A stretch of 64,000 nt of DNA from Paramarasmius palmivorus (taxonomy: Eukaryota; Basidiomycota; Agaricomycetes; Agaricales; Marasmiaceae), in contig JAYKXP010000082.1 of assembly GCA_037176845.1 (NCBI GenBank), positions 183,057-247,056 of the forward strand, written 5' to 3'. The notes under the pieces were generated by a model that made no database searches, was not told where the DNA came from, and saw only the letters and a list, made by a program, of their open reading frames with translations. Position 1 is the stretch's first letter; each line of letters starts with the position of its first letter. Both the position numbers and the translations under genes were made by a program. Positions 57,435-64,000 of this stretch are shown here, one piece after another.

Positions 57435-58827
57435 GCCGCATAACGTGTCAAACATGTAGATTGAAGCCAAAGATCTATCCCGTCTTGCAAAACTCAACAA
57501 TCATCCTCTAGCTGGCCATGACAATCGTGTATATCAATGGATGCCGTCGATAAATAGTAGTTCATTCGCCAGAGTTGGCCCAAGTGAAATGATTGAGCCG
57601 TAGTAGACCAGCTTTCAAGTTCATTGACGATTGTGGCCCCGATATTGATATTCTCATTCATCCGTGCGTTCTATTCCTTTCAAGAATTCCCTTGCGACTA
57701 AGAACGACGAGACGTATCCAACGTTTTTAATGTGTTCCACTGTTCAAAGCCACGTCCTTTACAGCGACTTGAACAACAGCCTAGGTCATCTATATTGTGA
57801 GATGTCTCGTCCCAAGCACCACCTGGAATTCGGTGAACAGGGCTCAAATCTTCATAGTCAAATTTATTCGTTTCGAGGCCTGTACCGACGCTTGCACCCG
57901 GTGGGGAATATCAGATAGTGGAAAGGGTAGAACAGGTTTAGTGCTCACCAGTGACGAGGATGTGAGCGTCCAGGTCCAGCTTGTCTTCTAAGGGTCACTC
58001 CTGGCACAGCCCCGTGACGATGTCGGTATCAAATGCAAGTTAATCTTCGATTGGGACCTGTACTGGTTGGAAGTTGGAACGGATCCACCGTCCCAACGCA
58101 AAAAGCTCGAACGATGCAGAACGGCTCTAGCGCCCTACCCAGACTGAGATGAAATATGTCGGTGATTATGATTTAACAGTACGTATGCGCTTGAATCCCA
58201 GGAAAGTGTTCGTGGACCTCGAGTGGACCTGAATCGCAGAGCCAAAGGCAGGAATGGGCTGAGGATGATGTGAGAAGAATGACAATGCATTTCCCAAAAA
58301 GGATCGTTGAGTCCATTTTCGGGCCTTCGGCGATAGGCGTGTGAAATCCCTGGGTGCCTGCCGGAATTTGACAAGCTAAGGACTACCTCAGCGCACCTAA
58401 CCTACCTCTCTCGACTCTCTCTCGGAAGAGGTTGAGAGATATGCGTGGTTGCTTGATGATCAAGCACACAAATTCCGACGCTGCCTTTTTATTCCTTTCA
58501 CAATCTCTCATACCCATCGCAAATACTCTTCTCGTCAAGAATTTTCAGTCATCAAGCTCAAGAACCATTCCAATCATTTCAAATTTCTCATTTTCTCTGG
58601 TATTTATATGGTATTTCAACGCCAATGCCGCAGGCGACACGCGTACGGGCCGAATTATACAGTCTCGAACGTTCAATGGTCATCATTCATCACGACTGAG
58701 GCTGGGTGGTATCCTGTTGGCTGCTCGGAAATCTTCCGAGTGCAGGGGAAAGAACTATAAAACTTAGGAAAGAGTGTGGAGGAAGAAACAAGCAAGAAAT
58801 TCCCTCTGCGCCTCCAACCGAAGAAAT
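57435..58827. other. Spacer upstream of aldo/keto reductase copy 2
   Basis: No gene is supported in 1.4 kb. A TATA-like ACTATAAAAC occurs at about 58753-58763. Confidence 0.4.
58753..58763 (+). promoter_or_regulatory. TATA-like box of aldo/keto reductase copy 2
   Basis: ACTATAAAAC lies about 70 bases before the ATG at 58828. Confidence 0.5.
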
Positions 58828-60079
58828 ATGTCTGGTAACAAGCAAGTCAAATACACCCAGCTAGGATCCTCTGGATTGAGGGTCTCTGTACCTATCGTAC
58901 GCTTCTTTCTTCTCCATGCCTTAGCCCAACTCACGCTTTCTCCAGCTAGGTGCAATGAGTTTCGGGACGCCAGAATGGCAACCCTGGGTCCTAGACGAAG
59001 AAAAGTCCCTCGAAATCCTCAAAGCCGCCTGGGATCGTGGCATCAATACCATCGATACTGCTAATGCGTACTCTAACGGTGAATCTGAGCGGATTGTTGG
59101 CAAGTTTCTCAAAAAGGCACGTTCCCGGTTTACAAGTTTCCTTGTCACCAACTAACTTCGGAACCAGTACAACATCCCGCGCAACCAAATCCTCATTCTA
59201 ACCAAATGCTACTTACTCGTCGCCGAAGAACCTTCCGTTGTCCCTTGGGCCGACCCCAGCCTCGTCAACCAACGTCGCTATGTTAACCAGAGTGGCCTTT
59301 CCCGCGCAGCGATTTTCAATCAAGTCGATGCTTCCCTCGAGCGTCTACAAACGCCCTACATCGACTTACTACAGATTCACCGCTTCGACCCGAACACGCC
59401 GGCGGAGGAAACGATGAAAGCTTTGCATGATCTAGTGCAGAGCGGCAAGGTTAGGTATATTGGAGCATCTTCGATGAGGGCATGGCAGTTTGCGCATTTG
59501 AATAATGTGGCAGAGAGGAATGATTGGACCAAGTTCATCAGTATGCAGGATGAGTATTCTTTATTGTACCGAGAAGAGGTAAGACCATTCATATCCTGTT
59601 TGTGCACGCGTTGACATGGTCATATGGATTTTCTTTTTAGGAACGCGAAATGCATGCCTACTGCCGCTTCAACGGGATTGGTATCATCCCCTGGGGACCC
59701 CTCTACGCCGGGAACCTTGCTCGTCCGCTCGGAACATCCACTATTCGTGGTGAGGCATACAAGAACACCCCGTTCGACTTCAACCCGACCAACGATCAGA
59801 AGGAGATTGTCAATCGTGTTGAGGAGCTCGCAAAGAAACGCGGGGTGCCGATGTCGGCTATTGCGTTGGCTTGGGTAGCGTTGAAAGTCTCTAGTCCGAT
59901 TGTGGGAACGTCGTCAGTGAAGAGGTTAGAGGATAACATTCCGGATGACAGTCTTAAGCTGACTGAGGAGGAAGTCAAATACTTGGAGGAACCGTAAGTG
60001 ATGCTTGATTCATGGTCTGTAGTTTTGCTGATGTTCTTTGGGTAGGTATGTACCCAGGCCGGTGAGGGGCCATCAGTAG
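58828..60079 (+). CDS. Aldo/keto reductase, intact copy 2
   Basis: An NADPH-dependent reductase of aldehydes and ketones, of the fungal aryl-alcohol-dehydrogenase-like branch. The start at 58828 reads [20 protein letters not shown]. Tetrad residues are all visible: Asp and Tyr in [12 protein letters not shown], Lys in LILTKCY, His in [28 protein letters not shown] and [12 protein letters not shown] (cofactor-binding end) follow, then RPVRGHQ with stop at 60077-60079. Length is about 340 residues. The intron after FLKK (59117-59167) begins with GC instead of GT. The equivalent intron in copy 1 (50621-50673) begins with GT. No frame damage was found, so this is the likely functional copy. Confidence 0.88.
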
Positions 60080-62653
60080 TGACGGTTCAGCATAAATCAG
60101 CGTATTGTGTACATTTGTCCTATCAGTCGATATGCAATCACACTTGCCGTTCGCACTCTGGTGTACTGAGCAATACTAATCCGCTGCTCTGCGGTGCTTT
60201 CAGCCTCGCTGCCCCTACTCAACTACGTGGATGATTACCCTTGACAGATGGTGAAGGGCAGCATAATCACCATACGGTGTACCGCACTGGACAAAAGACG
60301 TTTTGGTAAGCTAGGGTTGAGGATTCTAGGAAATTTCCCGTATCTAACGGTTTCTCGCAGACTCTGTATCTCCGAGTATCTGACAGAATCCAACTGTCGA
60401 ATACAAGGTCGACCACAAACGACGAAACAACCCGGGAGTCTCACACGACGTCAATGACGGGATGCTCTTCGTAACTAGCATGGAACCTCCGTCAGACTCA
60501 GTGTCAGTGAACCGATAACCTGATGCATCACAGGGCGACAGCAGCCTAGACCTCGTACAGGAAGCACTGTCTTTGACATTAAGAATAGTGCCGGACCTTT
60601 TTTCGCTCCACAAGCAGTGAATTCATGGACTCTTGAATTGAAAATCGCAGTTGGTTGTGAGTTTCCCTTGTCTGAGATACCATCTCCAGTACTAATGTCC
60701 GCCTTGTTTCTCGGTCAGCATCGCCAGCCTAGCAGCGCAACATATGTTTGTCGGAACATCCCAGGCTTCTTCCCGAGAGTTGATTATTTCTTCCGGACGA
60801 GATATCCCCCCGCTCGTCAAAAATGGTTCGTAGCATTCGAGAACCCAAGTCTTTTCATTTTTCATTGATTCCAGAGTCCTATTCCTGCAGACATCTCCGA
60901 TTACGCATAAACACATGAGCTGGTGCGGGATTCTCTTCCAGCTTGACACAAGATATGTAGCTCCCTCATCACTTTCCATGCCCCGGTCAACTAATCGGCG
61001 GAGCTAGCCCTTCCCAAGGTGCAGTGTATAGGTAATTCTTCTGGCCCGCAAGCCCTAAATGTTGAATAGGATCTTCAAGACGCGAAAATATCACAATGGC
61101 TAATTTCCTGAGGGAACTGAATACCTCGACATCATGGAGTCTAGAATCCACAACTCGGTATTCCTTATACCACGAGGTATGTGCGCTGACTATCGGTGTC
61201 CAAGCTAGGTAACTTAAGCCATCTGTCAGTCTCTGATAATCGGTTGAGTCTGAGTCACGCTGCAGCTGTGTTCAACTGTACGTTGGTGGTCCCATGTTCA
61301 TTCCGGACGCTACATCGAGAGCTAGTACTTCGATCTGCGTCACTGACCAATGTTCCCTTATAATACTCCAAGGGAATGTGTTAGGCATATATGATGATCA
61401 ATGTCATCATATCTATCGAGCGAGTGCGATGTACGTTGGATAGGCCACTTCTATTCGCAACCTCGTTGAGTTATCAAGCTTTCAAGTCTCGAGTTTGATT
61501 CAACTGACGTGATTTACAGGACGGTCCTGGACACGAGCCCTGTTAATATGCCGATCAATGAAATAGATGAACCACTATCCGGGAATCAAAAGCACCGGAG
61601 GGCTAAAACGGAAATACATGGAATGCAGGTGCGGGAGAATCTGCTTGAGCTCCACACCGAGGGCTCGGCATCTTCATCGAGGGACTTCTTTGACAGGATA
61701 CTGAAAAAACCAGCTTGGAAGTCCAGTACGACTTTCACGGTGGGCAGGATCTGGACCTTGGTTGCAACCTCGATGCTTCGTGGTGGTTAAGTCTGTATAA
61801 CAAAAGTACTGCTCAGTGAGCCTTCCTTTAACACGATAATCGACCTAATGTTTACTTTACTAGCCTTGGGAGTCACTCGACATGCATATTCATCGGTCCT
61901 CTTGCAGGGCTGCAGCGTAAGTGGTTGGAAATGTAGCATGATCTCACGTTCGACATTTTAGGACTTAGATAATGTTCAGTCAACACATGTGAAGATAATC
62001 GTCCCAGAACACCGAATTATCAAACACGTATTCGAGCTCTTACTCTCCATGACTTTTTCGACTTCAATATCCAATTTCTCCCGCTCTGCCACACGGTGCT
62101 AACGTTGCCCAAGGCGTCACGGGCCCTAGACACGCTGCAGCGTGGCTGTCGCAAGATGTTAAACTTCGAACCACTGATTCGGTGAAACTGACAACCCGAG
62201 TTATAGGAGTCAAGTAACGCGTTCCCAAGTCGCCAAATGCGAGGGTATACGTGCAAAATATCTGCCACAACCTTCAGTTAGCTGTTGGCTAACTTAACGA
62301 CACCTGCTTCACGGAGAAAGATCAAAATCTCTGGATGACTTGAAGGTGGCCCCGAAACTGTTGGAAGAACCCGACTGACAATTGTGGATGTTTACAAGTT
62401 CTATTCGCCGCTCAACGGGATTACGAGTCGAGCCACCGCCGTCGGACTTGAATGTCCATGGAGTATTGGTCACACTACTATATACGACTGTACATGAAGT
62501 GTATAAAAGGAGGGCTGTAAGAGGTCATATCCCCCAGGCTCTAGTACCTACATACTCTCAAGTCGGTCATCTACTCAATCTCCACATTCATCGTCGAGAC
62601 GTTGACTCTTCGTGCAGCTCAATCATCACAACAAACACAAGTTGCTATCTACT
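60080..62653. other. Long spacer between aldo/keto reductase copy 2 and orphan copy 2
   Basis: About 2.6 kb without a supported gene. Open frames at 60617-60868 and 61509-61790 lack features. It is equivalent in position to the spacer at 51575-53647. Confidence 0.4.
62501..62510 (+). promoter_or_regulatory. TATA-like box of orphan gene copy 2
   Basis: GTATAAAAGG lies 153 bases before the ATG at 62654, the same motif and nearly the same spacing as in copy 1. Confidence 0.6.
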
Positions 62654-63240
62654 ATGTCTGATTTCCAAATCCCAGAAGCCCGTACGTGTGTATCCTATTT
62701 GTTGCAGAAGGAAGCTCACGTCTTGCCTTCTCTGTCCACCACTCAGAGGTTCTCAGCATCTTGGAGAGGATTGGTGAGTATTTTCACATAGGCGTGTGAT
62801 GTGCTGAATACCGAACGCTCTTTCCACATTTCACAGACGAAGACAATTTCTTCCAGCAGATCATTGCCCTCGATCCGCATGATCCCGACTTTGTTGAAGA
62901 CGTCGAAGCTGCAGAGAGAGCTCTCATTGAGAGCGGATTTGCCAAGTCCGGCTGGCTCAAGATTGGGGCCGCTAAAGGATGGCTCGTATGGCACCTCAGC
63001 GGTCGTGTTGGACGTGCCAAATGCCCCAAGACTGGCGCAGGCGGCTTTGGTGGTGCAGATCTTCCTAGCGGACTCACCGGTGGACAATTCGAGTTGTACC
63101 TGAGCAAGGATGACCGTCTCCGCGCCAAACTCGATCTTAGCCCCAAGGGCGGGGCTGCTCCGACCAACTGGAAGGGCACGGGCACTCAGAAGGGGCTCAG
63201 CAACCGTGAAGGTCAGCCCTGGACCGGATCCTACAACTAG
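62654..63240 (+). CDS. Orphan small protein, copy 2
   Basis: The family is unknown to me. Three exons join in phase: MSDFQIPEA, then VLSILERI, then DEDNFFQQIIALDPHDPDF, running to the stop at 63238-63240. The second half is Gly/Lys-rich (GAGGFGGADLPSGLTGGQ; NWKGTGTQKGLSNREGQ) and soluble. It is about 160 residues long, without signal peptide, membrane segment or Cys pairs. The paralogue at 53648-54183 shares exon structure and the central FQ.IIAL.P.DP block, and lies at a similar distance downstream of the other aldo/keto reductase copy. A short, abundant fruiting-body or stress protein is possible, but nothing in the sequence shows it. Confidence 0.6.
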
Positions 63241-64000
63241 GTGCCTTTCACGGCCTGTTGGATCGACGAGGTATGTCGCGCTTCAGTCATTGCATGCGAA
63301 ATCAGGAGCATTTACAATCTGTACTTCTCCAGACCGCACAACGTTCACAATTTTTCTTTCTACTTCTTTACCTGTCCCGTAACTTCCGAGTTCAACCTCG
63401 GCCTTTTCTTTTGACCATCTTCTGCGACGGCCGTCGTATATATACAAAACCCAAATCTATCGTCTCTTGCGTTTCCGTACACCATGGCTGCCAAATGTAC
63501 TAGTAATAGTTTGAATGGATCAGCATGGTATCGTGTGTTCCCCACTCTATGAGCCACCCGTTTGAGTTAACCCGAGTATAATCTGAGGCATAGACAGTCG
63601 TGTTCGTAACTTTAAAACTGGTGTTCGCACCACACTTCGTCCTGCAACCTATTCCAGAGGCAACTGCGATATATCAATGCTACATCGGAATGCTACATCG
63701 CGATACTTCAATGCAAGTCCTCGCTCAAATTCAGCAGTCGGCTGACAATAACCACGTCAGTCCAGAGATCGAAAACCAGGAGTCTCGAGGGTCAGTTCAC
63801 CTTCATCCACCATGACATCCTACTACATGTCACGGTAACAGGTCCGGATACCTTCGCTTGAAGCGGAGTATCGCGATGAGTTGGCCACATCTTAGGATAC
63901 GGGCAACTTTCTTGAGCGGTGTCCTCGAGAGTGGTTCGTAATGGTAAATCGGACAGGAAACACCAGAAACATAACGTAGCCATAGCCCTATACACCAAAC
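63241..64000. other. Right-hand spacer to window end
   Basis: No supported gene; short open frames only. A gene beginning further right cannot be excluded. Confidence 0.4.

Noticed and set aside
61509..61790. Plus-strand frame of 93 codons
   Set aside because: No recognisable domain. It lies in a long gene-poor spacer and is of the length expected by chance.
1..64000. tRNA, rRNA, CRISPR arrays, operons with ribosome-binding sites
   Set aside because: None is visible; the intron-rich genes and TATA-type promoters are eukaryotic.

Overview
This window is nuclear DNA of a filamentous basidiomycete, most likely a mushroom-forming agaricomycete. The evidence is gene structure and content. Almost every coding region is split by short introns of about 45-75 bases with GT...AG ends and CTRAC-like branch sites. 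Genes lie on both strands a few hundred bases apart. The contents are agaricomycete-like: a Plavaka-type (CACTA/EnSpm superfamily) DNA transposon, a Crinkler-like P-loop NTPase/nuclease, and TKL-like kinases carrying HGDL instead of HRDL. No tRNA, rRNA or CRISPR array was seen.

Layout. At 1-477 lies the 5' part of a gene leaving the window. At 833-4156 is a Crinkler-like NTPase plus PD-(D/E)XK nuclease gene. NAD-dependent formate dehydrogenase is at 4235-5785. At 6098-9467 a Cdc24-like module (calponin-like, DH, PH) continues in frame into a protein kinase. From 9845 to 24719 the DNA is accessory: a dispersed repeat in two direct copies, an orphan gene with an internal duplication and a probable membrane tail, a 7.7-kb Plavaka element with 33-bp terminal inverted repeats, and a decayed Pif1/Helitron-type helicase fragment.

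From 24.9 to 49.7 kb the window is a normal gene-dense arm: two small disordered proteins, epoxide hydrolase, a four-RRM mitochondrial RNA-binding protein, two conserved unknowns, a DUF1365 protein, Tah18 diflavin reductase, a membrane-anchored phytase-like phosphatase, a BTB protein, a BAR-SH3 adaptor, an Snf12/Rsc6-type SWIB subunit, an arylamine N-acetyltransferase and a dienelactone hydrolase. From 50 to 63.3 kb the DNA is sparser. An aldo/keto reductase gene and an orphan small-protein gene occur twice in the same order, with a class 3 lipase between the copies, which suggests segmental duplication.

Functional themes, as inference: several enzymes suit a saprotroph or detoxification lifestyle (formate oxidation, epoxide and dienelactone hydrolysis, arylamine acetylation, aldo/keto reduction, lipase, phytase). 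Housekeeping functions are Fe-S assembly (Tah18), chromatin remodelling (SWIB), endocytosis (BAR-SH3) and polarity (Cdc24-like). Several otherwise well-conserved genes need single-base frame corrections, so either the assembly has small indel errors or several genes are freshly broken. Exon borders were read by eye and should be taken as models.
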